Positions 1 through 6,901 of a stretch of 10,253 nucleotides of DNA are shown here, piece after piece. Origin of the DNA: an uncultured Bacillota bacterium (GTDB lineage: Bacteria; Bacillota_I; Bacilli_A; RF39; UBA660). The first letter of the stretch is position 1. Each line of letters begins with the position of its first letter. The notes under the pieces were generated by a model. That model was not told the DNA's origin, did no database searches, and was given only the letters and a program-made list of their open reading frames with translations. The stretch spans positions 1 to 10,253 of the forward strand of contig CAMUZJ010000038.1 in NCBI GenBank assembly GCA_947165195.1, written 5' to 3'. The position numbers were made by a program, and so were the translations under genes.

Positions 1-1133
1 AAAAACAAAAAGAAGAAACCATTAACAATATCAATAATCACTATTCAACAAACGTTCAAGTAGTAAAAGATACTACCATATATAAAGATAATAATGGTAC
101 TAAAGAAAAAATTGGGACAATTTCAAAAGGACAAATACTAACATTAGAAAAAGAAAAAATTACTGAAAATACAAAATATTTCTATAATAAAGAATTAGAT
201 ATTTATATTTCTTATAAAGATGTAGAACCAACTGATGAGGAAGTAGTAGTAAATAAAAGATATAAAAATTACTTATTATTTGATGAAAATGTAGTAACAA
301 AAAAAGAAGTACATTTAATAGAAAATAATCAAGTAGCCTATACACTTTATGAATCTCTTGATAAACCAATAATAAAAAAAGAAGATGATGGATATTATAT
401 TGAATATTATAATAGACTATTCTTTATTTCTAATGAAGATGTAGAAAGAACTTATGAAACCATTAATAACGATAAAGAAGAAGCAAATACGGTACCCGTT
501 ACTTGCTATCACTTTATCTATTTAGGTGCAGAAGATTATTGTGATGAGGTTATTTGCCACTCAAAGGATCAAATAGAAAGTCATTTTAAATATTTAACAG
601 AAAATAATTACTTTACTATCACTACAACAGAATTAAGATATTTTATAGAAGGAAAACTAAGACTTCCTAAACATAGTATTTTAGTAACGATTGATGATGG
701 GGCAAGAGCTGAAAAATTTATTCCATTACTAGAAGAATATAATATTCATGCAACCCTTTTCCTAGTATCCTCTTGGTATGATAAAAAAACATTTTCCTCT
801 CCTTATATGGAAATAGCTTCTCATACTCATGATTTACATACTGGTGGAAAATGTCCTGGTGGACAAGGTGGTTGGATTAAATGCTTAGAACATGATAAAT
901 TACTAGAAGACTTTACAAAAAGTAGAGAAACTTTAGATGGAACAGAAGCTTTTTGTTATCCATTCTATGAATATAATAACTATACCATTTCTGTCTTAAA
1001 AGAAGCTGGTTTTAAAATGGGGTTTGCTGGAGGACAGAAAAGAGTAGAAAAGGGAATAGATTTATTTCAAATACCTAGGATTACTATTATGAGAGATACT
1101 ACATTAGATGAATATATAAATTATGTAAAGTAG
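1..1133 (+). CDS. Polysaccharide deacetylase (PgaB/IcaB-like NodB domain) with N-terminal SH3-like segments, 5' partial
   Basis: The frame is open from the left edge (first full codon at base 3) to TAG at 1131-1133, so the true start and any signal peptide or anchor lie outside the window. The ATG at 807 is internal and should not be used. The visible N-terminal part (about 50-470) is beta-rich, with two segments resembling SH3-like or wall-binding folds. The NodB-type domain follows. Motif 1 is TIDDG (687-701); its second Asp is the expected metal ligand. Motif 2 is SHTHDLH, with the metal-binding His codons at 822-824 and 837-839. This HxxxxH spacing is that of PgaB/IcaB-type N-acetylglucosamine deacetylases rather than the HxxxH of PgdA-type enzymes. 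Motif 3 is CYPFYEYN (954-977), where relatives usually read YPxGEYN. The inferred role is metal-dependent removal of N-acetyl groups from an extracellular polysaccharide. A glycosyltransferase starts 7 nt downstream, so the two probably share an operon. The exact substrate is unknown. Confidence 0.85.
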   Translation, partial: KQKEETINNINNHYSTNVQVVKDTTIYKDNNGTKEKIGTISKGQILTLEKEKITENTKYFYNKELDIYISYKDVEPTDEEVVVNKRYKNYLLFDENVVTKKEVHLIENNQVAYTLYESLDKPIIKKEDDGYYIEYYNRLFFISNEDVERTYETINNDKEEANTVPVTCYHFIYLGAEDYCDEVICHSKDQIESHFKYLTENNYFTITTTELRYFIEGKLRLPKHSILVTIDDGARAEKFIPLLEEYNIHATLFLVSSWYDKKTFSSPYMEIASHTHDLHTGGKCPGGQGGWIKCLEHDKLLEDFTKSRETLDGTEAFCYPFYEYNNYTISVLKEAGFKMGFAGGQKRVEKGIDLFQIPRITIMRDTTLDEYINYVK

Positions 1134-1140
1134 GTGTCAT

Positions 1141-2295
1141 ATGAAAAAATTAACGGTAGGTCTATTTACGGATGCTTTTTATCCCATGATAGATGGAGTG
1201 GGCATGGTTGTTCATAATCATGCCCAAAACTTATCCAAATATTGTAATGTATATGTAATAGCACCCGAATATAAAGAAGAATATGATGATAGTAAATATC
1301 CATATAAAGTGATTCGGATAAAATCATTTAAAGCACCAATCATAGATTACTCTGTAGCAGTACCAAAACTTGATAAAAACTTTCGAAAAAAACTAAATCA
1401 AATCAGTTTGGATATAGTACATATCCATTCTCCATTTATGGTTGGAAAAGCTGGAGTAGAATATGCAAATAAACATAATATTCCCTTATTTGGGACAATG
1501 CACAGTCAATATAAAAGTGATTTTAAAAGAGCAGTACATATTAACTTCTTAGTAAATAAATTAACAAATCATATTATAAAAATATATGACAAATGTAATT
1601 TATGTTACGCAGTCAACTATTCAACAGGAGAAATATTCTATAAAGATTATGGATATAAGACTATGCCTAAAATATTAAATAACGCAACAGAAATGACTCC
1701 TTTAGAAATACAAGATGACTATATAGATAAAGAGTATAACTTAGATAAAAATACAAAAGTCTTCCTATTTGTAGGGAGAATTAATCGCCTAAAAAATATC
1801 TTCTTTATAGCTGATAGTTTAAAAGAGTTAGAAAAAATTAAAAATTTTCAATATAAAATGCTATTTGTAGGAGATGGACAAGATAAAGAAGAATTTGTTA
1901 ACTATATAAATCAAAATAATTTGAATAAAAATATTATTATGTGTGGCAAAATAAAGAATAGAGAATTATTAAGAAAATATTATGCTAGAGCAGATTTATT
2001 CCTATTTCCATCTATGTATGATGCATCTAGTATTGTACAAATAGAAGCAGCTTCTCAAAAATTACCTGTCTTATTTTTAAAAGGATCTGCTACTTCTTAT
2101 CAAATACAAGATAAAGTAAATGGTTACTTATCAGAAAATAATAAAGAAGAGTATGCCAAAAAAATAATGGATATTATGAATAATCAAGAACTACATAAAA
2201 AGGTTTGTTTGAGGGCATATCAAGATTTATATAAAACATGGGACGATATAGTAAAAGAATTATACGAAGATTATAAAAAGTATAGAAAGGAGTGA
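1141..2295 (+). CDS. GT4-family glycosyltransferase (GT-B fold, glycolipid-type)
   Basis: This 384-aa protein has the layout of retaining GT4 enzymes. The N-terminal Rossmann-like half opens with VGLFTDAFYPMIDGV, followed by DIVHIHSPF and GTMHSQY, which resemble acceptor-side motifs of diacylglycerol glucosyltransferases. The C-terminal nucleotide-sugar half has FLFVGRINRLKN, LFVGDGQDKEEF and FPSMYDASSIVQIEAA. The last motif is the EX7E position, with Asp294 instead of the first Glu and the second Glu kept at 302. No membrane segment is evident, so it is probably cytosolic or membrane-peripheral. Only a weak SD (AGGTG at 1132-1136) precedes the ATG, which suggests coupling to the deacetylase upstream. 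The next gene's SD lies inside its last codons. The likely role is transfer of a hexose from a nucleotide sugar to a lipid or cell-surface glycan. The lipid acceptor is inferred from resemblance only. The fold and family call are solid; the donor and acceptor are not. Confidence 0.85.
   Translation: MKKLTVGLFTDAFYPMIDGVGMVVHNHAQNLSKYCNVYVIAPEYKEEYDDSKYPYKVIRIKSFKAPIIDYSVAVPKLDKNFRKKLNQISLDIVHIHSPFMVGKAGVEYANKHNIPLFGTMHSQYKSDFKRAVHINFLVNKLTNHIIKIYDKCNLCYAVNYSTGEIFYKDYGYKTMPKILNNATEMTPLEIQDDYIDKEYNLDKNTKVFLFVGRINRLKNIFFIADSLKELEKIKNFQYKMLFVGDGQDKEEFVNYINQNNLNKNIIMCGKIKNRELLRKYYARADLFLFPSMYDASSIVQIEAASQKLPVLFLKGSATSYQIQDKVNGYLSENNKEEYAKKIMDIMNNQELHKKVCLRAYQDLYKTWDDIVKELYEDYKKYRKE
2284..2292 (+). 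promoter_or_regulatory. Ribosome binding site deciding the GTG start at 2301
   Basis: AGAAAGGAG matches the 16S anti-SD complement over nine bases. It lies within the last codons of the glycosyltransferase and leaves 8 nt before GTG 2301. This supports translational coupling and argues against the overlapping GTG at 2292. Confidence 0.75.
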
Positions 2296-2300
2296 TTATA

Positions 2301-3125
2301 GTGAGAGATGCTAGAAGGGTAAAGCCAAAAGATAATATAGGTATTTTATTTCCATACATATTTGATAGAAGGTGTGATGCAGAAGTATCTTCTACGAAGC
2401 AATTTGATTTAGAAAAACTATGTCAATTTGTAGATAAATTTAATGAAAATAGTCAAGAAGAATATAAGATGACTTATTTTCATGGAATACTAGCAGCCTT
2501 TGGAATGGTATTCTTTAATAGAAATTGTCTAAATAGATTTATTAAAAAGAAAAGGTTATATGAAAGAGATAAAATTATATTTAGCTTTGTTGCGAAAAAT
2601 AAATTGAGTGATAGTGGGGAAGAAAAGTTAATTTCTATTTGCTTAAATCCAGAGTGTACTGGGATAGAGTTAAGTAGAAAAGTAGCAGTAGATGTATTTA
2701 AAGTTAAGAAGAGTAATTCCAATGACTTTGATGATATTTTAAATAAATTTACTACTCTTCCTGGAGTGATATTAGCTCCAATTGTTTCCTTTGTTAAATT
2801 CTTAGATAAACATGGATTAACCCCTAGGGTACTGACAGAAGGAGATACTAATTATGCCACCGTTATATTTAGTAATTTAGGTAGTATTAAAGCACCTTCT
2901 TGTTATCATCATTTAAATGAATATGGTACTAATTCCATTGTTATTACAATTGGTACTATAAAAAAAGTAAATGGAAAAAGAATGGTAGATATTACCTTTA
3001 CTTTAGATGAGAGAATAGCAGATGGTTTCTATTTTGCAAAGTCTGTTAATCTAGCACAAGAGATTTGTAATAAGCCAGAATTATTAAAAGAAAAATTATC
3101 TACCAAAGTAGAATTTGAAAATTAA
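2301..3125 (+). CDS. Stand-alone E2/CAT-fold protein (2-oxo acid dehydrogenase acyltransferase family) lacking the catalytic His
   Basis: I use the GTG at 2301 (274 aa). A near-perfect SD, AGAAAGGAG (2284-2292), sits 8 nt upstream, and the protein then begins RDARRVKP, matching how this family starts. A GTG at 2292 overlapping the previous stop is in frame but poorly placed relative to the SD. The protein resembles the catalytic domain of E2 acyltransferases: PYIFDRRCDAEV and TYFHGILAA near the N-terminus, SNLGSIKAPSCYHHLN and TNSIVITIGTIKK in the core, and DERIADG near the C-terminus. There is no lipoyl domain or peripheral-subunit-binding domain, and no E1 or E3 gene nearby. In true E2 and CAT enzymes the last motif is (D)HRxxDG with a catalytic His; here that position is Glu237. 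Similar His-less, lipoyl-less proteins are, to my recollection, annotated as E2 in gut Firmicutes. A pyruvate dehydrogenase role is therefore unlikely; another acyl-transfer, binding or structural role is possible. It is followed by a terminator. Confidence 0.75.
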   Translation: MRDARRVKPKDNIGILFPYIFDRRCDAEVSSTKQFDLEKLCQFVDKFNENSQEEYKMTYFHGILAAFGMVFFNRNCLNRFIKKKRLYERDKIIFSFVAKNKLSDSGEEKLISICLNPECTGIELSRKVAVDVFKVKKSNSNDFDDILNKFTTLPGVILAPIVSFVKFLDKHGLTPRVLTEGDTNYATVIFSNLGSIKAPSCYHHLNEYGTNSIVITIGTIKKVNGKRMVDITFTLDERIADGFYFAKSVNLAQEICNKPELLKEKLSTKVEFEN

Positions 3126-3159
3126 ATTATTATTAGATGGTCAATGTTATCGTTAAAAT

Positions 3160-3190
3160 CACGTAAAGTAAATCCTTTACGTGTTTTCTT
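3160..3190 (+). terminator. Rho-independent terminator of the deacetylase-glycosyltransferase-E2-like unit
   Basis: A perfect 9-bp stem, CACGTAAAG (3160-3168) with CTTTACGTG (3175-3183), has a 6-nt loop and is followed by TTTTCTTTTC. It lies 34 nt after the stop codon of the E2-like gene and before the next promoter, so it separates the two transcription units. Confidence 0.88.
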
Positions 3191-3206
3191 TTCCCTTTAT
3201 TTGATA

Positions 3207-3212
3207 TATAAT
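3207..3212 (+). promoter_or_regulatory. Probable -10 box for the pyruvate:ferredoxin oxidoreductase gene
   Basis: An exact TATAAT lies 40 nt upstream of the GTG start and just after the preceding terminator. No good -35 is visible at 16-18 bp spacing (TTTTCT at 3184-3189 is poor), so either an activator helps or the surrounding TATATA run is misleading. Transcription would begin near 3219. Confidence 0.5.
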
Positions 3213-3238
3213 ATATACAGTTTATATGAAATTTAAGA

Positions 3239-3244
3239 GGGAGG
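3239..3244 (+). promoter_or_regulatory. Ribosome binding site deciding the GTG start at 3253
   Basis: GGGAGG ends 8 nt before GTG 3253. The upstream ATG at 3226 has no SD, sits only a few bases from the expected transcription start, and would have the SD inside its coding sequence. Confidence 0.75.
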
Positions 3245-3252
3245 AAACTAAC

Positions 3253-6200
3253 GTGAAAAAGATAATGGATGGTAATGAAGCAGCAGCCTATGTTTCATAC
3301 AATTTTACAGAAGTAGCTGGTATTTATCCAATTACTCCAGCTTCTCCTATGGCAGAGTTAACCGATAAATGGAGTAATGAAGGAAAATTAAATTACTTTG
3401 ATACGACTGTAAAAGTAGTAGAGATGGAAAGTGAAGCAGGAGCAGCTGGTATGGTTCATGGATCTCTACAAGCAGGATGCTTAACAACAACTTATACAGC
3501 TAGTCAAGGACTTTTACTAATGATACCAAATATGTATAAGATGGCAGGAGAAATGCTACCTTGTGTTATTCATGTAGCTGCAAGAAGCTTAGCAACACAT
3601 GCCTTATCTATATTTGGAGATCATCAAGATGTCTATGCCGCAAGAAGTACAGGTTTTGCGATGCTTGCCTCATCTAGCGTTCAACAAGTAATGGACTTAA
3701 CTGGTGTTGCTCATCTATCAGCAATTAAGGGAAGCATTCCATTTATGAATTTCTTTGATGGATTTAGAACTAGTCATGAATTACAAAAAGTCGAATTGAT
3801 AGATACAGAAAAATTAAAAAAACTAATCGATCAGAAAGCACTAGAAGAATTTAGAGAAAGAGCCCTAAATCCTAATCATCCTATGACTAGAGGCACAGCA
3901 CAAAATGAAGATATTTATTTTCAAGCAACTGAAGTAAGAAATAGATATTATGAAGCAATTCCAGATATTGTAAATTCCTATATGGAAAAAATAAATAAAA
4001 TAACTGGAGAAGAATATAAACCATTTAATTATTACGGAAGTCCAACTGCAAGTAAAGTAATTATTGCGATGGGATCTGTTTGTGAGACTATTAAAGAAAC
4101 GATAGATTATTTAATTCAGGAAAAAAATGAAAGTATTGGTTTAGTAGAAGTACATTTATATAGACCATTTAGTACAAAATACTTCTTACAATCTCTACCT
4201 AAAACAGTAAAGAAAATAGCAGTACTAGATAGAACAAAAGAAGCAGGATCAAATGGTGAACCATTGTATTTAGACGTTGTCAAAGTAATTAAAGAAGTCG
4301 ATGCTAAAGTAGCTGTATATGGTGGAAGATATGGACTTTCTAGTAAAAATACAACACCAGCCATGATAAAAGGATTATATGAATTCTTAGATAGTAGAGA
4401 AGTACATAGTAACTTTACTCTAGGAATCAAAGATGATGTAACTTATTTATCAGTACCATATGATGAAAAATTTACATTACCAAACAATAATACAGAATTT
4501 TTAGTATACGGATTTGGTAGTGATGGAATGATAAGTGCTTGTAAAGACTTAATGAAAATAACAGGTACTTATACCAATGCCTTTGTACAGGGATATTTCC
4601 AATACGATTCTAAAAAAAGCGGTGGAGTTACGATATCTAATTTACGATTTAGTAAAAGTCCTGTAAGAAGTACTTACTATGTAGAAAAAGCTAGTTTAGT
4701 AGTCTGTACAAAAGATTCTTATTTGAAGAAGCTTAAAATGTTAGAAAAAATTAAAAATAACGGTATCTTTATTGTTAATACGAATAAGAAAACAGATGAG
4801 ATATTAATGTCTATGACTTCTCATGATAAAAAAATTTTACAAGAGCGTAATATTAAAATGTATATTATTGATGCGGATAAAATAGCAGACGAAGTAGGAC
4901 TAAAAGGAAAGATTAGTACTATTATGGAAACCATTATTTTTAAGATGGGAAAAATTGTGGACTTTGGATTTGCCGTTAGTAAAATTAAAGAAAATTTAAC
5001 CAATAAATTTGCTAGTAAAGAAGAAAGTATTATAGAAAAAAATATAAAAGCTATTGACTCTTGTATTGACTGTTTACAAATTGTTAAATTACCTTATGTA
5101 GACTTTGATGAAGAGTTTGGAGCAAAGAAGAGTATTTATCAAATTATTGATTCTATGGAAGGAGATTCACTTCCTGTTAGTAGCTTTGTAAAAACACCAG
5201 ATGGAGCATATGAGGGAGGAACTTCTAGATTCGATAAGAGAAATAATAGTGATATGGTACCAATGTATCTATCAGAAAATTGTATCTCTTGTAATTTATG
5301 TTCTCTAGTATGTCCTCATGCAGTCATTAGACCATTCTTATTAAATGAAAAAGAAGTAATTGATGCTCCTGAGTCATTAAATAAAAATTTGTTAAATGCT
5401 AATATAAAAGATCAGAATTATAAATTTACAATTGGTGCTAGTATAGAAGACTGTACAGGTTGTAGCTTATGTAGTGAAATATGCCCTGGTAAAAAAGGTG
5501 CTAAAGCTTTAGTAATGAAAATGAAAGAGGAGTTAAAAATAACGAAACAGGATGATGATTACCGATATTTATTTGAGGAAGTTAGTAAGAAAAATGATGT
5601 GATGCCTACGAATACCGTAAAGGGTAGTCAGTTTAACTCTCCTAAGTTTGAATTCCCTGGAGCTTGTGCTGGTTGTGGAGAAACTGCCTATTTAAAACTT
5701 TTAACCCAATTATTTGGAGATAGAATGGTAGTTGCCAATGCTACTGGATGTTCTTCTATCTATAGTGCTAGTATGCCATCAACTGCCTATACTACCCCAT
5801 GGTCTAATTCTTTATTTGAAGATAATGCTGAATTTGGATTTGGTATGAAAATAGCTGATATTGCGATGAAAAATAGAATTGTTACAATGATTAATAATAA
5901 TATGAAATCTGTAAAGAAAAGTGAACAACCTATTTATAAAGCTTATGTAGAAAATATTAACGAAGAAACAGCAAAAGAATTAATGACAGTAATTGATGAA
6001 ACTAGAATAGAAGGATTATTAAAATTAAAAGACTTTATTATGCCAAAATCTATTTGGTTAATCGGAGGAGATGGTTGGGCATATGATATTGGATATGGTG
6101 GACTAGATCATGTATTAGCTAATAAAGAAAACGTAAACATCTTAGTACTAGATACAGAAGTATATTCTAATACTGGTGGACAATCTTCTAAATCAACAAG

Positions 6201-6687
6201 ATTAGGAGCAGTTGCTAAATTTGCTAGTGCAGGTAAAAAGACTGCTAAGAAAGACTTAGCTAGACTAGCTTTAACTTATCCACATGTTTATGTCGCAACT
6301 ATATCTTTAGGGGCTAATCCACAACAAGCTATTAAAGTATTAAAAGAAGCTGAAAGTTATGATGGACCATCTATCATTATTGCCTATGCACCATGTATTG
6401 CACAAGGAATATTAAAAGGAATGAAGAATAGTATTCAAGAAGAAAAATTGGCAACTACTTGCGGCTATTTTCCAATCTTCCATTACCATCCAATAACTAA
6501 AGAATTCCGACTAGAGAGTGGAGCAGACTTTTCAAAATATAAGGAGTTTGTATTAGGAGAAGAAAGATATAGATCCTTAAACAAGCTAAATAAAAATGCA
6601 AAAAACCTTTTAGAGGAAAATCAAAAAAATGCCGAAGAACGTTATAAATATTATCAATCATTATCAGCTACAAAGGAAAATCGATAG
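3253..6687 (+). CDS. nifJ: Pyruvate:ferredoxin (flavodoxin) oxidoreductase, single-chain
   Basis: The enzyme oxidises pyruvate with CoA to acetyl-CoA and CO2 and passes electrons to ferredoxin or flavodoxin in the cytosol. With the GTG start it has 1144 aa, close to the usual 1170-1200. Domains in order are: the pyruvate-binding/TPP-pyrimidine domain, starting KKIMDGNEAAAYVSY with YPITP (Thr28), SEAGA (Glu61) and HVAARS (Arg111), matching known substrate and TPP contacts; the transketolase C-like domain (about 260-400); the gamma domain with YDSKKSGGVT; the EKR domain; a two-cluster ferredoxin domain with Cys677/680/683/687 and Cys734/737/740/744; and the TPP-diphosphate domain with GGDGWAYDIG (from 938) and DTEVYSNTGGQSSKS (from 967). 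The proximal 4Fe-4S ligands are present at Cys805, Cys808, Cys833 and Cys1048. All catalytic positions I can identify are intact. It is monocistronic, with its own -10 and terminator. This points to anaerobic fermentative metabolism and makes a classical pyruvate dehydrogenase role for the upstream E2-like gene unlikely. Confidence 0.97.
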   Translation: MKKIMDGNEAAAYVSYNFTEVAGIYPITPASPMAELTDKWSNEGKLNYFDTTVKVVEMESEAGAAGMVHGSLQAGCLTTTYTASQGLLLMIPNMYKMAGEMLPCVIHVAARSLATHALSIFGDHQDVYAARSTGFAMLASSSVQQVMDLTGVAHLSAIKGSIPFMNFFDGFRTSHELQKVELIDTEKLKKLIDQKALEEFRERALNPNHPMTRGTAQNEDIYFQATEVRNRYYEAIPDIVNSYMEKINKITGEEYKPFNYYGSPTASKVIIAMGSVCETIKETIDYLIQEKNESIGLVEVHLYRPFSTKYFLQSLPKTVKKIAVLDRTKEAGSNGEPLYLDVVKVIKEVDAKVAVYGGRYGLSSKNTTPAMIKGLYEFLDSREVHSNFTLGIKDDVTYLSVPYDEKFTLPNNNTEFLVYGFGSDGMISACKDLMKITGTYTNAFVQGYFQYDSKKSGGVTISNLRFSKSPVRSTYYVEKASLVVCTKDSYLKKLKMLEKIKNNGIFIVNTNKKTDEILMSMTSHDKKILQERNIKMYIIDADKIADEVGLKGKISTIMETIIFKMGKIVDFGFAVSKIKENLTNKFASKEESIIEKNIKAIDSCIDCLQIVKLPYVDFDEEFGAKKSIYQIIDSMEGDSLPVSSFVKTPDGAYEGGTSRFDKRNNSDMVPMYLSENCISCNLCSLVCPHAVIRPFLLNEKEVIDAPESLNKNLLNANIKDQNYKFTIGASIEDCTGCSLCSEICPGKKGAKALVMKMKEELKITKQDDDYRYLFEEVSKKNDVMPTNTVKGSQFNSPKFEFPGACAGCGETAYLKLLTQLFGDRMVVANATGCSSIYSASMPSTAYTTPWSNSLFEDNAEFGFGMKIADIAMKNRIVTMINNNMKSVKKSEQPIYKAYVENINEETAKELMTVIDETRIEGLLKLKDFIMPKSIWLIGGDGWAYDIGYGGLDHVLANKENVNILVLDTEVYSNTGGQSSKSTRLGAVAKFASAGKKTAKKDLARLALTYPHVYVATISLGANPQQAIKVLKEAESYDGPSIIIAYAPCIAQGILKGMKNSIQEEKLATTCGYFPIFHYHPITKEFRLESGADFSKYKEFVLGEERYRSLNKLNKNAKNLLEENQKNAEERYKYYQSLSATKENR

Positions 6688-6710
6688 GAAATAGAGATTT
6701 TCCTTTTCTT
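6675..6710 (+). terminator. Rho-independent terminator of the pyruvate:ferredoxin oxidoreductase gene
   Basis: A perfect 8-bp stem, GGAAAATC (6675-6682) with GATTTTCC (6696-6703), is followed by TTTTCTT. The left arm begins inside the last codons and the loop contains the stop codon, a compact arrangement common in small low-GC genomes. Confidence 0.75.
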
Positions 6711-6715
6711 ATAGA

Positions 6716-6751
6716 AAACAAAAAAGAGATAGGAATTTTCCTATCTCTTTT
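6716..6751 (-). terminator. Strong terminator for minus-strand transcripts (small RNA and membrane-protein gene)
   Basis: A perfect 14-bp stem pairs AAAAGAGATAGGAA (6722-6735) with its complement (6738-6751). Read on the minus strand it ends in TTTTTT then GTTTT, a proper U tract. Read on the plus strand it ends in only four T followed by GAATTC. The better fit is therefore to the minus strand, although it may work in both directions. Confidence 0.8.
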
Positions 6752-6857
6752 GAATTCACTAAGAGGCCGTTCCCCCTGAGGACGACCTCCAAAAAGAATA
6801 AAAAGGGGTTGGCTAGTGTGATACTAGCGACCAATTCGCCTAATTCCGAATTGGTAG
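6718..6857 (-). ncRNA. Candidate structured small RNA of about 140 nt, unrecognised family
   Basis: This gene-free stretch has every part of an independent RNA gene on the minus strand. After a TTGACA-17-TAGTAT promoter, the RNA would begin almost directly with hairpin 1 (9-bp perfect stem, + strand arms 6830-6838 and 6847-6855). Hairpin 2 follows (6-bp stem, 6812-6817 and 6823-6828), then CCAACCCC and a U-rich linker. Hairpin 3 (8 bp, arms 6782-6789 and 6763-6770) has the 11-nt loop CCUCAGGGGGA, and the terminator closes the gene. Hairpin 3 pairs with one G-U wobble on the minus strand, but the same position is a C-A mismatch on the plus strand, which supports the minus orientation. CCCCU before hairpin 3 can pair with AGGGG in its loop, giving an H-type pseudoknot. 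I see no tmRNA, 6S, SRP or RNase P signature. It could also be a processed 3' UTR of the upstream membrane-protein gene. Confidence 0.6.
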
Positions 6858-6862
6858 TTTTT

Positions 6863-6891
6863 ATACTAATCGAAAAAGGTGAAATTGTCAA
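6863..6891 (-). promoter_or_regulatory. Sigma-A-type promoter of the candidate small RNA
   Basis: On the minus strand an exact TTGACA (6891-6886) is separated by 17 bp from TAGTAT (6868-6863). The expected start near 6857 falls just before hairpin 1. The -35 is only 10 nt beyond the stop codon of the membrane-protein gene. TATAAA three bases further on is an alternative -10 with poorer, 20-bp spacing. Confidence 0.65.
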
Positions 6892-6901
6892 TAAAAAACA
6901 A

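Noticed and set aside
807..1133. A separate small 108-aa protein starting at ATG 807
   Set aside because: The frame is open far upstream and carries the first half of the deacetylase domain, including TIDDG; there is no SD at 807.
6778..6789. GAGG-ACGA-CCTC hairpin on the + strand as a guanidine-II (mini-ykkC) riboswitch arm
   Set aside because: That class needs two ACGR hairpins upstream of a transporter-type gene. Only one is present, and the longer minus-strand hairpin using the same bases explains the region better.
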